Source: Clostridiales bacterium
GTDB lineage: Bacteria; Bacillota; Clostridia; Christensenellales; Borkfalkiaceae
Direction of reading: 5' to 3'
NCBI GenBank assembly: GCA_021635425.1
Contig: JAJWOJ010000129.1
Location: 1-6,287 of the forward strand
DNA: 6,287 bases
Both the position numbers and the translations under genes were made by a program. The notes beneath the pieces are model-generated. The model searched no databases. It was not told the origin of the DNA and saw nothing but the letters and a program-made list of their open reading frames with translations. Below, piece by piece: positions 1-6,252 of the stretch. Every line of letters starts with the position of its first letter. Positions within the stretch are counted from its first letter, which is position 1.

Positions 1-11
1 CCTTTAATTTA

Positions 12-20
12 TGCTATAAT
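12..20 (+). promoter_or_regulatory. Extended -10 promoter element for the ATPase gene
   Basis: TATAAT at 15-20 is preceded by TG at 12-13 with one base between them, which is a consensus extended -10 element for the housekeeping sigma factor. The -35 region would fall before base 1, so it cannot be judged. Transcription would start near 26-28, giving a short leader of roughly 33 bases to the ATG at 61. The call rests on the consensus match and its placement directly upstream of the gene. Confidence 0.6.
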
Positions 21-41
21 TTAACCGTAAATATCTTTTTA

Positions 42-48
42 AAAGGTG
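42..48 (+). promoter_or_regulatory. Ribosome binding site deciding the ATPase start
   Basis: AAGGTGA is complementary to the 16S rRNA 3' end and lies 12 bases before the ATG at 61, slightly long but acceptable. It contains the alternative GTG start at 46. That GTG has only A/T-rich sequence upstream, so this site argues for the ATG. Confidence 0.55.
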
Positions 49-60
49 AAAAATCGTTTT

Positions 61-1374
61 ATGTTGCCCGATAAGGAATTAAAAAATCGTGATATATATT
101 TAAACAGGCTGATTGCGTTTCAGGATACCGAACCCGTTAAAGTGATAACGGGCGTTCGCCGTTGCGGAAAATCGAAACTGCTCGATCTGATGATTCGGCA
201 TCTTAAAAATTCGGGGATATCCGAAGAGCAGATAATCAAAATGAACTTCGAATCGCACGATTTCGACGGCTTCGATTACAATGTTTTCTATAATTATGTA
301 AAACAAAGATGTCTGCCCGAAAAACGCATGTATTTATTCTTCGACGAATTGCAGCGTATAGACGGTTGGGAAAACGCCGTCAACGCGTTTCGACTCGATC
401 TGAACTGCGATATTTACATCACGGGTTCGAACGCATATCTGCTTTCTTCGGAATATTCCACCTATCTTTCGGGAAGATATGTAGAAATAAAAATGTTGCC
501 GTTATCTTTTTCGGAATTTATTTATTTCCACGATTTTACCGTTAAAGAAAGCAAAGATTTGCTCGGAAACACAAAAAAACAGGCTTACGACAATAACGGA
601 AACGTTTACGAAATATCCGAACTTTTCCAAGCTTTTTTGCGTTTCGGCGGCATGCCGAGCCTTGCGGAGACGGGTTTAGACCAGGAAAAAGCCGACGCTC
701 TTCTCGACAGCATTTACACAACCGTTCTTATGCGCGATATTCTGCAACGCGACTTAAGACAAGGCGAAAGAAAAATCACGGATCTGACTTTACTTGAAAA
801 AATAGCGAGATTTCTTGCAGATAACATCGGCAACATAACCTCTTTAACGTCAGTATCGAACGCCCTGTCGAGCGCGAAAACAATTGAAAATACCAATTTG
901 AAACCGGGGGTACGCACCGTTCAGGATTATGTGTTTGCCCTGCAACAATCTTATTTCTTTTATAAAGCAAAACGCTTTGACATTAAAGGAAAAGATTATT
1001 TAAAAACGCTTGAAAAATACTATATAGTAGATCCGGGGCTTCGCAACTATCTGCTCGGCTATGGTAAGGGAGACCGTGGCAGAATGTTAGAAAACATCGT
1101 TTACTTCGAACTTTTAAAACGTGGCTACCAGGTGTGCATAGGCAAAGCGGACAACTACGAGATAGACTTCCGCGCCACAAAAACCGACGAAACGATTTAT
1201 ATACAAGTCACCGAAAGCCTTATATCGGAAGAAACGCGCGAAAGAGAGCTTCGCCCGCTTCGACGTATAAACGATAATTTCCCGAAAATCATACTGTCTA
1301 TGGACAGAGACCTCACCTCTTCTTACGACGGTATTCTTTCGCTTAACTTAATAAATTGGCTTTTAACCGATTGA
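61..1374 (+). CDS. AAA_14/DUF4143-type ATP-binding protein
   Basis: This is a predicted cytoplasmic P-loop ATPase of the widespread family with an N-terminal AAA_14 ATPase and a C-terminal DUF4143 region. The cellular role of the family is not established. Numbered from the upstream GTG at 46 (442 residues), it shows Walker A GVRRCGKS (36-43), Walker B LFFDE (97-101), the family motif TGSN (126-129) followed by LSGRYVE (141-147) and LPLSFSEF (151-158), and RFGGMPS (199-205). The C-terminal part has ENIVYFEL (349-356), YEIDF (371-375) and IYIQV (384-388), a spacing that resembles a PD-(D/E)xK nuclease-like core; this comparison is inferred. The ATG at 61 is preferred as start because AAGGTGA (42-48) lies 12 bases upstream as a Shine-Dalgarno. 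The GTG at 46 sits inside that sequence and has no site of its own. The ATG start gives 437 residues. The gene is complete, monocistronic and convergent with the lgt-rluD operon. Confidence 0.9.
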   Translation: MLPDKELKNRDIYLNRLIAFQDTEPVKVITGVRRCGKSKLLDLMIRHLKNSGISEEQIIKMNFESHDFDGFDYNVFYNYVKQRCLPEKRMYLFFDELQRIDGWENAVNAFRLDLNCDIYITGSNAYLLSSEYSTYLSGRYVEIKMLPLSFSEFIYFHDFTVKESKDLLGNTKKQAYDNNGNVYEISELFQAFLRFGGMPSLAETGLDQEKADALLDSIYTTVLMRDILQRDLRQGERKITDLTLLEKIARFLADNIGNITSLTSVSNALSSAKTIENTNLKPGVRTVQDYVFALQQSYFFYKAKRFDIKGKDYLKTLEKYYIVDPGLRNYLLGYGKGDRGRMLENIVYFELLKRGYQVCIGKADNYEIDFRATKTDETIYIQVTESLISEETRERELRPLRRINDNFPKIILSMDRDLTSSYDGILSLNLINWLLTD

Positions 1375-1391
1375 TTTCTTTGTAAAAATTA

Positions 1392-1420
1392 CCCCGCCGA
1401 AGGCGCAGCCTTCGGCGGGG
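1392..1420. terminator. Bidirectional intrinsic terminator
   Basis: The arms 1392-1404 and 1408-1420 form a perfect 13-bp, mostly G+C stem (CCCCGCCGAAGGC and its complement) around the loop GCA. On the + strand it is followed by ATTTTATGTTTTT. On the minus strand it is followed by TAATTTTTAC. It lies 17 bases after the ATPase stop and 64 bases after the end of the rluD-like gene. It therefore sits between convergent genes and can end both transcripts, although the T tract is interrupted in both directions. Confidence 0.9.
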
Positions 1421-1463
1421 ATTTTATGTTTTTATAGCTATTTTCGATTATAAGTTTTCGAAA

Positions 1464-1490
1464 CAATATATTATTCCGCAATAATTATTG
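1464..1490 (-). other. A+T-rich stem-loop spanning the rluD stop codon
   Basis: Bases 1464-1475 and 1480-1490 pair as 11 A+T-rich base pairs with one bulged base and a four-base loop (CCGC on the + strand). The stop codon of the rluD-like gene (1485-1487) lies inside the stem. It is not followed by a convincing T run on the minus strand, so it is not called a terminator. It could affect mRNA 3' stability or be chance pairing in A+T-rich sequence. Confidence 0.3.
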
Positions 1491-2384
1491 CTTGTCGAGT
1501 TTTTGCAAAACGGCTTGGAAATAATCGGGAAGGGGGGCTTCGAAACTCATTCTTTCGCCTGTGGAAGGGTGAGTGAGTTCGAGCTTCCAGGCATGCAGAA
1601 GCTGACCGTTTAACTTGAATTTCTGCTTTTCGTATCCGTAAACGGGGTCGCCGACTATGGGATGCCCGATGTATTTGCAGTGAACGCGGATCTGATGAGT
1701 TCTGCCCGTTTCGAGCTTAAACTCGGCAAAAGTGAATTCTTTATATCTTTTAAGAACCTTAAAATGCGTAACGGCGCGCCTGCCGCTGTCTTTCACCGCC
1801 ATCATCGTGCGGTTTTTATCGCTTCTGCCGATGAACGTATCGATAACTCCGTCGTTTTGTTTAACCGTTCCTTCTAAAAGCGCAAGGTAAATCCTGTGGC
1901 AGGTTTTGTTTTTTATCTGCTCTGAAAGAGAAAGATGCGCCGCGTCGTTTTTTGCGACGACCAGAAGCCCCGAAGTGTCTTTATCTATCCTGTGGACAAT
2001 CCCCGGGCGGATAACTCCGTTTATTCCGCTGAGCGAATCGAGATGATATAAAAGCGCGTTGACGAGCGTCGAGCCGTGCGTTCCGTTGCCCGCATGCACC
2101 GTCATACCCTGCGGTTTGTTGATAATCGCGATGTCTTTATCCTGATAAATTATGTCGAGCGGAATGTTTTCCGCCTCTAAATCGAGTTTAACGGGGTCGG
2201 GAATGTTGACGGAAATCTCTTCGCCGATTTTCAACACTCTTCCCGCCTTAACTTTATTGCCGTTTACGGTAATCACCCCGTCGTCGACAAGTTTTTTAAC
2301 CGCGGAACGGGTTTTATCGAGCTTTTCGGACAAAAACACGTCCAGTCTTTCCGATTTGTCCGCGATTATGATTTTATTTTCCAT
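1485..2384 (-). CDS. rluD: RluD-like 23S rRNA pseudouridine synthase (RluA family)
   Basis: The product isomerises uridine to pseudouridine in RNA. E. coli RluD modifies helix 69 of 23S rRNA, but the target of this protein is not shown by sequence. The 299 residues begin with an S4 RNA-binding domain (about 12-60, including SAVKKLVDDGVITVNG), then NKPQGMTVHAG (89-99). The catalytic motif HRIDKDTSGLL (131-141) has D134 as the expected catalytic aspartate. GRTHQIRVH (227-235) and the HPIVGDPVYG region (241-250) complete the family pattern. Length is close to the usual 300-325. It is last in the operon: its ATG shares the TAATG with the lspA stop, and no good Shine-Dalgarno lies upstream, so translation is probably coupled to lspA. 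Adjacency to lspA matches B. subtilis ylyB. The family is certain; the exact paralogue is less so. Confidence 0.93.
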   Translation of the reverse strand: MENKIIIADKSERLDVFLSEKLDKTRSAVKKLVDDGVITVNGNKVKAGRVLKIGEEISVNIPDPVKLDLEAENIPLDIIYQDKDIAIINKPQGMTVHAGNGTHGSTLVNALLYHLDSLSGINGVIRPGIVHRIDKDTSGLLVVAKNDAAHLSLSEQIKNKTCHRIYLALLEGTVKQNDGVIDTFIGRSDKNRTMMAVKDSGRRAVTHFKVLKRYKEFTFAEFKLETGRTHQIRVHCKYIGHPIVGDPVYGYEKQKFKLNGQLLHAWKLELTHPSTGERMSFEAPLPDYFQAVLQKLDKQ

Positions 2385-3139
2385 TACTTGTTTTCGTCGC
2401 CGCTTTTCGTTTCGTCCGTTTCGTTCTTTTCGTCCGATTTGTCGTCACTGTAATCGTCGTCGATTAAATCGTCATAATTATCGGAAGAACGGTCTGCAGA
2501 CTTCGCCTCGGCATTTTCGGGCAAAGCCTTATCGTCGTTTATCTCGCGGATAAGGTCTCTCGCCTCATCGAGTTTTTTGTTAGTCGCGGCTTCGTCTTTT
2601 TCGATTGCCGCGCGGCGTTTTTTCGACATGAAAACGGCGTCTTTTCCGATAAAGAGCATATCGACGATAAGCATTATCGCCCCGACGACGAGCGCGATAT
2701 CCGCAACGTTGAAGATATACGGGAAATATTCCTTGCCGTTAATTTCGATGATTACGTGGATCATGTCTCTTACGTAACCGCCGTTATTGAAAATACGGTC
2801 GATAAAATTGCCGAGCGCGCCCGAAATGATAAACGCGAGAGCCGTATTGAGCCATTTGCCTCTGTTTTTCGAAAGACAAAGATAAACGATTATTCCGCCT
2901 AAAATAATGACGGTCGCAACGATGAAAACAAGCCTTCCGTCTTTAAGAAAGCTGAAAATTCCCATCATTCCGTTATTGTTTTCGCAATATTCTATCTCTA
3001 AAAAACCGTCAATTAACGTCGCGATAAGCTTTTTGTCCGTTCCGAGAGTCCCCGGCGTAACGCCCGAAAGCCCCGCGACGACTATTTTACTCACCTGATC
3101 GACAATAAGAATCAGAATTCCTATAAATACATACCACAT
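2384..3139 (-). CDS. lspA: Lipoprotein signal peptidase II, LspA, with a long acidic tail
   Basis: This membrane aspartyl protease removes the signal peptide from prolipoproteins after Lgt has lipidated the lipobox cysteine. Of 251 residues, the first ~166 are the enzyme. Helix 1 contains VDQVSK (13-18, conserved D14). NNNGMMGIF (54-62) is the conserved N-x-G loop. Further helices lie at about 68-89 and 96-112. GNFIDR (110-115), VRD (123-125) and FNVAD (143-147) follow, with D125 and D147 aligning with the catalytic aspartate pair. The last helix is about 147-165. Residues 167-251 are an extra, predicted disordered cytoplasmic tail; 16 of residues 216-251 are Asp or Glu. LspA proteins usually have 150-170 residues, so this tail is unusual. 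AAGGAG (3150-3155) lies 10 bases before the ATG and includes part of the pncB stop codon, suggesting coupling with pncB. Confidence 0.95.
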   Translation of the reverse strand: MWYVFIGILILIVDQVSKIVVAGLSGVTPGTLGTDKKLIATLIDGFLEIEYCENNNGMMGIFSFLKDGRLVFIVATVIILGGIIVYLCLSKNRGKWLNTALAFIISGALGNFIDRIFNNGGYVRDMIHVIIEINGKEYFPYIFNVADIALVVGAIMLIVDMLFIGKDAVFMSKKRRAAIEKDEAATNKKLDEARDLIREINDDKALPENAEAKSADRSSDNYDDLIDDDYSDDKSDEKNETDETKSGDENK

Positions 3140-3149
3140 AAATTTATCG

Positions 3150-3155
3150 CTCCTT
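3150..3155 (-). promoter_or_regulatory. lspA ribosome binding site overlapping the pncB stop
   Basis: AAGGAG on the minus strand, 10 bases from the lspA ATG. Its first two A residues belong to the pncB TAA (3156-3154). A ribosome ending pncB would cover this site, which favours translational coupling of the two genes. Confidence 0.7.
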
Positions 3156-4599
3156 AAACGTTCTCGCCGCGGCGAACCTTGTCGAGCATATCCGTTTTCA
3201 AAGCGTAAAGCTCGTCGGAAAGGTCAACCTTATAAACATGCGGCTGGTCGAGACGTTTGTATTCCTCCCAGAACGAATCCATTTCCTTAGCGGCATACGT
3301 CCTGATATCTTTAAGCTTCGGCAAATCGTAAACGAGCTTGCCGCCCTTTATTATCGCAACGGGTAGTTCTCTCGCCGTGTAATTTTCAAACGTGATTTTC
3401 TTCCAGCGTTCGATAGGATGATATAAGGTGAGAGGCTTCGAAAAATCGATTTTTTCGCCGCGAAGCGCGATAAGGTCGGCTTCGGCTTTGCCCGTCGCGT
3501 TGTCGTAAATCCTGTAAAACGTCTTGAAACCGGGGTTGGTTATCTTTTCGGTGTTATCCGAAACTTTGATTTTCGGAATTATTCTGCCCTCTTCTTCCAC
3601 GCCCGAAAGCTTATAAACTCCGCCGAGCGACGGCATATCCTCGCTCGTTATGAGCTTGGTGCCTATGCCCCAGCTGTTGATTTTCGCGCCCTGAAGCTTA
3701 AGGCTCTGAACGAGTTTTTCGTCTAAGTCTCCCGAAGCGCAGATAATCGTATCGGGATAACCCGCGTCGTCGAGCATTTTTCTCGCCTGCTTTGTAAGAT
3801 ATGCGAGGTCGCCCGAGTCTATCCTTATGCCGAGCGGCTTTTTGCCTTTGGCTTTAAGCTCGTCGAAAACCTTTATCGCGTTCGGGATTCCGCTTTTAAG
3901 CGTATCGTACGTATCCACTAAAAGTAAAGCCGCGTCGGGATAAATTTCGGCGTAAGCTCTGAATGCTTCAAGCTCGCTCGGGAAATTCATAACCCAGCTG
4001 TGCGCGTGCGTTCCCGAAACGGGTACGTCGAACATTTTGCCCGCCAAAACGTTCGAGGTGGAATTGCATCCGCCGATAATCGCCGCTCTCGCGCCGTAAA
4101 TGCCCGCATCGGGTCCCTGCGCGCGGCGAAGCCCGAATTCCATAACGTTGTCGCCCTGCGCCGCACGGCAAACTTTTGCCGACTTCGTGGCGATAAGTGT
4201 CTGGTGATTTATCATGTTCAGAATTGCCGTTTCGATGAGCTGAGCCTCGATAACGGGAGCTTTGACGGTGAGAATAGGCTCCCCCGGGAAAACCATCGTC
4301 CCTTCGGGGACGGAATAAATATCGCCCGAGAATTTAAGGTCTTTAAGATAATTCAAAAAACCTTCGTCGAAGACGTTAAGTTTTTTGAGGTATGCGATTT
4401 CCTCTTCGCCGAAATTAAGCCCGAGAACGTAATCGACGACCTGTTCAAGCCCCGCCGCAAGCGAATAAGTTATAAGTTCTTTTCTGCGGAAGAAAACGTC
4501 GAACACGGCAACTTCGTCCGTCATGCCTTTTAAGTAATACCCGTTCATCATCGTGAGTTCATATAAATCGGTGAGAAGGGTGAGATTTCTTTTTTCCAT
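3154..4599 (-). CDS. pncB: Nicotinate phosphoribosyltransferase, PncB
   Basis: This cytosolic enzyme of NAD salvage (Preiss-Handler pathway) joins nicotinate and PRPP to nicotinate mononucleotide with ATP hydrolysis. The 481 residues match the full-length Gram-positive type. The N-terminus has LLTDLYELTM (8-17). EFGLRRAQGPD (154-164) and the SGTHAHSW segment (195-202) follow; H200 aligns with the histidine phosphorylated during catalysis. LVDTYDT (227-233), IRIDSGD (258-264), ICASGDLDE (286-294) and WGIGTKL (310-316) are phosphoribosyl and phosphate-binding segments of the barrel. The C-terminal region (about 380-481) carries LYHPIERWK and is complete. AAGGA at 4609-4613 is spaced 9 bases from the ATG. 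It lies 20 bases after the unknown membrane protein gene and 14 before lspA. Its place between lipoprotein genes suggests shared transcription, not a shared pathway. Confidence 0.95.
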   Translation of the reverse strand: MEKRNLTLLTDLYELTMMNGYYLKGMTDEVAVFDVFFRRKELITYSLAAGLEQVVDYVLGLNFGEEEIAYLKKLNVFDEGFLNYLKDLKFSGDIYSVPEGTMVFPGEPILTVKAPVIEAQLIETAILNMINHQTLIATKSAKVCRAAQGDNVMEFGLRRAQGPDAGIYGARAAIIGGCNSTSNVLAGKMFDVPVSGTHAHSWVMNFPSELEAFRAYAEIYPDAALLLVDTYDTLKSGIPNAIKVFDELKAKGKKPLGIRIDSGDLAYLTKQARKMLDDAGYPDTIICASGDLDEKLVQSLKLQGAKINSWGIGTKLITSEDMPSLGGVYKLSGVEEEGRIIPKIKVSDNTEKITNPGFKTFYRIYDNATGKAEADLIALRGEKIDFSKPLTLYHPIERWKKITFENYTARELPVAIIKGGKLVYDLPKLKDIRTYAAKEMDSFWEEYKRLDQPHVYKVDLSDELYALKTDMLDKVRRGENV

Positions 4600-4619
4600 T
4601 AGTCCGAATCCTTACAAGA

Positions 4620-5117
4620 TTAGTCTTTTTTGTTTAAAATATCGTCCGAGGGGTGTTTGAATTCGGGAACGGGAGCGTCTTTTTTCTCCTCTTCTTCCTT
4701 CGCCTTTGCCTCAGCATTTTGCTCGTTAAACGACTTATAGCCCGCTTTTTCGTTTGTTCTCTCGACAATTAAGCTCTTGGATTTCAAAAGCAAAAGAATA
4801 ACAAAGCCCAAAAGCGCGAGCGCGATATCTATAAACACTATTCCGTACCATTTAAGTTTAACCGCGACGAGCAGAAGGGTTATTCCCACGATTATGAGGA
4901 TATACCCCGTAGCCGTTTCGTATCCGCCCTTAACCGTAAGCCCGTAAACGAAAAACACAAGCCCCAGCCCTGCGGACAATATCATGAATCCGAGCAGAAA
5001 CCCGTTTATTTCGAATACGCCCGTAAGCGCGAGAATGAAGCCTACGGCGGAAAGGATTACCATAACGGCAGCGGCAATCAGACCCCATACCAATTTGTTT
5101 GTCTTTTTATCGTTCAT
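4620..5117 (-). CDS. Four-helix membrane protein of unknown function with charged tail
   Basis: I do not recognise this 165-residue protein. After a short basic N-terminus (MNDKKTNK) come four hydrophobic segments, about 10-32, 38-60, 68-88 and 90-112, joined by very short loops. A hydrophilic C-terminal tail (113-165) includes AEAKAKEEEEKKDAPVPEF (135-153) and ends in DDILNKKD. The basic N-terminus suggests both ends face the cytoplasm. There is no lipobox, signal peptidase site or catalytic motif that I can identify. The ATG overlaps the lgt 3' end by 11 bases, and AAGGAG (5128-5133) lies 10 bases upstream, inside lgt, so expression with lgt is very likely. Its position between lgt and pncB-lspA makes a helper role in lipoprotein processing conceivable, but nothing in the protein itself shows this. 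Confidence 0.8.
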   Translation of the reverse strand: MNDKKTNKLVWGLIAAAVMVILSAVGFILALTGVFEINGFLLGFMILSAGLGLVFFVYGLTVKGGYETATGYILIIVGITLLLVAVKLKWYGIVFIDIALALLGFVILLLLKSKSLIVERTNEKAGYKSFNEQNAEAKAKEEEEKKDAPVPEFKHPSDDILNKKD

Positions 5118-6156
5118 TGTCTTTAGTCTCCTTTTCGTTTTTATTTTTATTTTCGTTTTCTTTTGTATCTTCGCGTAAGTTGCCTATGTTTTCGCTGTTC
5201 GCGTTGTCGGCTTCTCCGCGTGTTTCCGTGTTTTTCGGCTCGGCTTTATCCGCCGCTTTTTCTTTTTTCCATACGGAAATTTTATCGATAAACTTATCGA
5301 CGAACGCGATTTTTACAACTCCGTTTCTCCGCATCGTATCGATTATCAGAATAATTCCCGCTATCACAAGCAAAATCGATATAATGGTCATTGCGGGGAC
5401 GGATGTGTTTTTCCCGAACCACGGGAGATTGTAATCGGACGTTCTGAACGGCTCTAAAACGCCTCTTATCACGCCGTAACCGATAAAATATCCGCCCGTC
5501 GCGTATCCGTAAGCTTTATTTTTGCTCTTCCATAAGAAAATATACAATCCGATGAACAACAGCAAGTTAAGCGTGCCTTCATAGAAGAAGAGCGCCTGAT
5601 ACCATTTGTAACTATTCGCCGTGCCTATCTGCACGCCCGCGGGGAAAAACTGCCATGAAGGATTGGTTATTTCGCGGCCGTAAACTTCCTGATTGAAGAA
5701 ATTGCCCCATCTCCCCAGAACCTGCCCGAGCGGAACGACGGCGGCGGCAAGATCGAACACCTTTATGACCTTGATTTTTTTAATCTTGCAAACGACGGCA
5801 ATCGCAATCGCGCCCGCTAAGAGTCCGCCGTAAATGGCAAGTCCGCCGTTACGGATATCGATGATCGCGAAGAATGGATTTTCGGCATTTATAAATGTTT
5901 TTATGTCGAAAAGGACATACCACAACCTTGCACCGACGATAGCGCTCGGCACCACCGCAATCATGATATCGAGAATAAGCTCGGGGTTTTCGCCCTTTCT
6001 TTTAAACATCGGCGCGGCGAGAAGACAACACAAAATCATGCCCGTCACGATGCATATAGCATAAAAATAAATCGAAAAACCGCCGATAGAAATATGATTG
6101 GTATAAAATTTACCGTTAAAAATAAATCCGTCGGTATTAAGTAAATTTGCTGTCAT
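5107..6156 (-). CDS. lgt: Prolipoprotein diacylglyceryl transferase, Lgt
   Basis: This integral membrane enzyme transfers diacylglycerol from phosphatidylglycerol to the lipobox cysteine of prolipoproteins, the first step of lipoprotein maturation. The 349 residues show several hydrophobic segments (about 26-50, 60-82, 104-124, 186-208, 216-232, 254-273). The Lgt signature is GRWGNFFNQEVYG (148-160), with R149 and N152 aligning with E. coli R143 and N146. YGVIRGVLEPFR (227-238) supplies R231 and E235, matching R239 and E243. GGLAIYGGL (104-112) has Y109 where E. coli has H103. Lgt is normally 260-300 residues; the excess is a charged Lys/Glu/Asn-rich cytoplasmic tail (about 296-349). The ATG at 6156 has AAAAGG (6164-6169) seven bases upstream, and the protein starts where the family does. 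It is the first gene of the operon. Confidence 0.96.
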   Translation of the reverse strand: MTANLLNTDGFIFNGKFYTNHISIGGFSIYFYAICIVTGMILCCLLAAPMFKRKGENPELILDIMIAVVPSAIVGARLWYVLFDIKTFINAENPFFAIIDIRNGGLAIYGGLLAGAIAIAVVCKIKKIKVIKVFDLAAAVVPLGQVLGRWGNFFNQEVYGREITNPSWQFFPAGVQIGTANSYKWYQALFFYEGTLNLLLFIGLYIFLWKSKNKAYGYATGGYFIGYGVIRGVLEPFRTSDYNLPWFGKNTSVPAMTIISILLVIAGIILIIDTMRRNGVVKIAFVDKFIDKISVWKKEKAADKAEPKNTETRGEADNANSENIGNLREDTKENENKNKNEKETKDNER

Positions 6157-6160
6157 TTTA

Positions 6161-6205
6161 TTACCTTTTCGGGCGATTTGTTCCGACAGCGAAATATCTG
6201 CTCAT
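6161..6205 (-). CDS. Possible 14-residue leader ORF upstream of lgt
   Basis: An ATG at 6205 opens a 14-codon frame, MSRYFAVGTNRPKR, whose TAA stop (6163-6161) abuts the lgt ribosome binding site, five bases before the lgt ATG. The same frame is open upstream to about 6239, through AGGAGG at 6232-6237, but has no ATG, GTG or TTG at a proper distance from that site. The ATG at 6205 is 26 bases from AGGAGG, too far for a normal start. It could be a coupled leader peptide or chance. Confidence 0.2.
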   Translation of the reverse strand: MSRYFAVGTNRPKR

Positions 6206-6231
6206 AAAAGTCCGCTTAAACTCCCGGAAAA

Positions 6232-6237
6232 CCTCCT
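6232..6237 (-). promoter_or_regulatory. Orphan AGGAGG in the lgt leader
   Basis: A perfect anti-16S match on the minus strand, stronger than the lgt site itself, but with no ATG, GTG or TTG in the following 5-13 bases. It may be a remnant of a lost start, a ribosome standby or stalling site, or part of a regulatory RNA structure. Confidence 0.35.
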
Positions 6238-6252
6238 ATACTAATAATAATG

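Noticed and set aside
46..1374. Mobile-element or defence-island cargo for the ATPase gene
   Set aside because: No flanking repeats, transposase, integrase or toxin-antitoxin neighbour is present, and the base composition looks like that of the adjacent operon by eye.
1464..1490. Second terminator for the minus-strand operon
   Set aside because: The stem is almost entirely A+T, overlaps the stop codon and lacks a following T run. The strong GC hairpin at 1392-1420 already fills this role.
2152..2553. 133-residue open frame on the + strand across the rluD/lspA junction
   Set aside because: It is antisense to two certain genes; its Ser/Arg-rich low-complexity product and lack of a ribosome binding site fit a shadow frame.
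3164..3175. 12-base perfect palindrome TCGCCGCGGCGA near the 3' end of pncB
   Set aside because: It is explained by the codons for RRGE near the PncB C-terminus, has no loop to form a hairpin and no T run, so it is neither a terminator nor a convincing operator.
4000..4533. 177-residue open frame on the + strand opposite pncB
   Set aside because: It lies wholly antisense to a full-length, motif-complete pncB and its translation is Arg/Asn-rich without domain features. It is a shadow of the coding pattern on the other strand.
5099..5434. 111-residue open frame on the + strand opposite the lgt 3' end
   Set aside because: Ser/Phe-rich product caused by the A-rich codons of the Lgt tail on the minus strand; no independent support.
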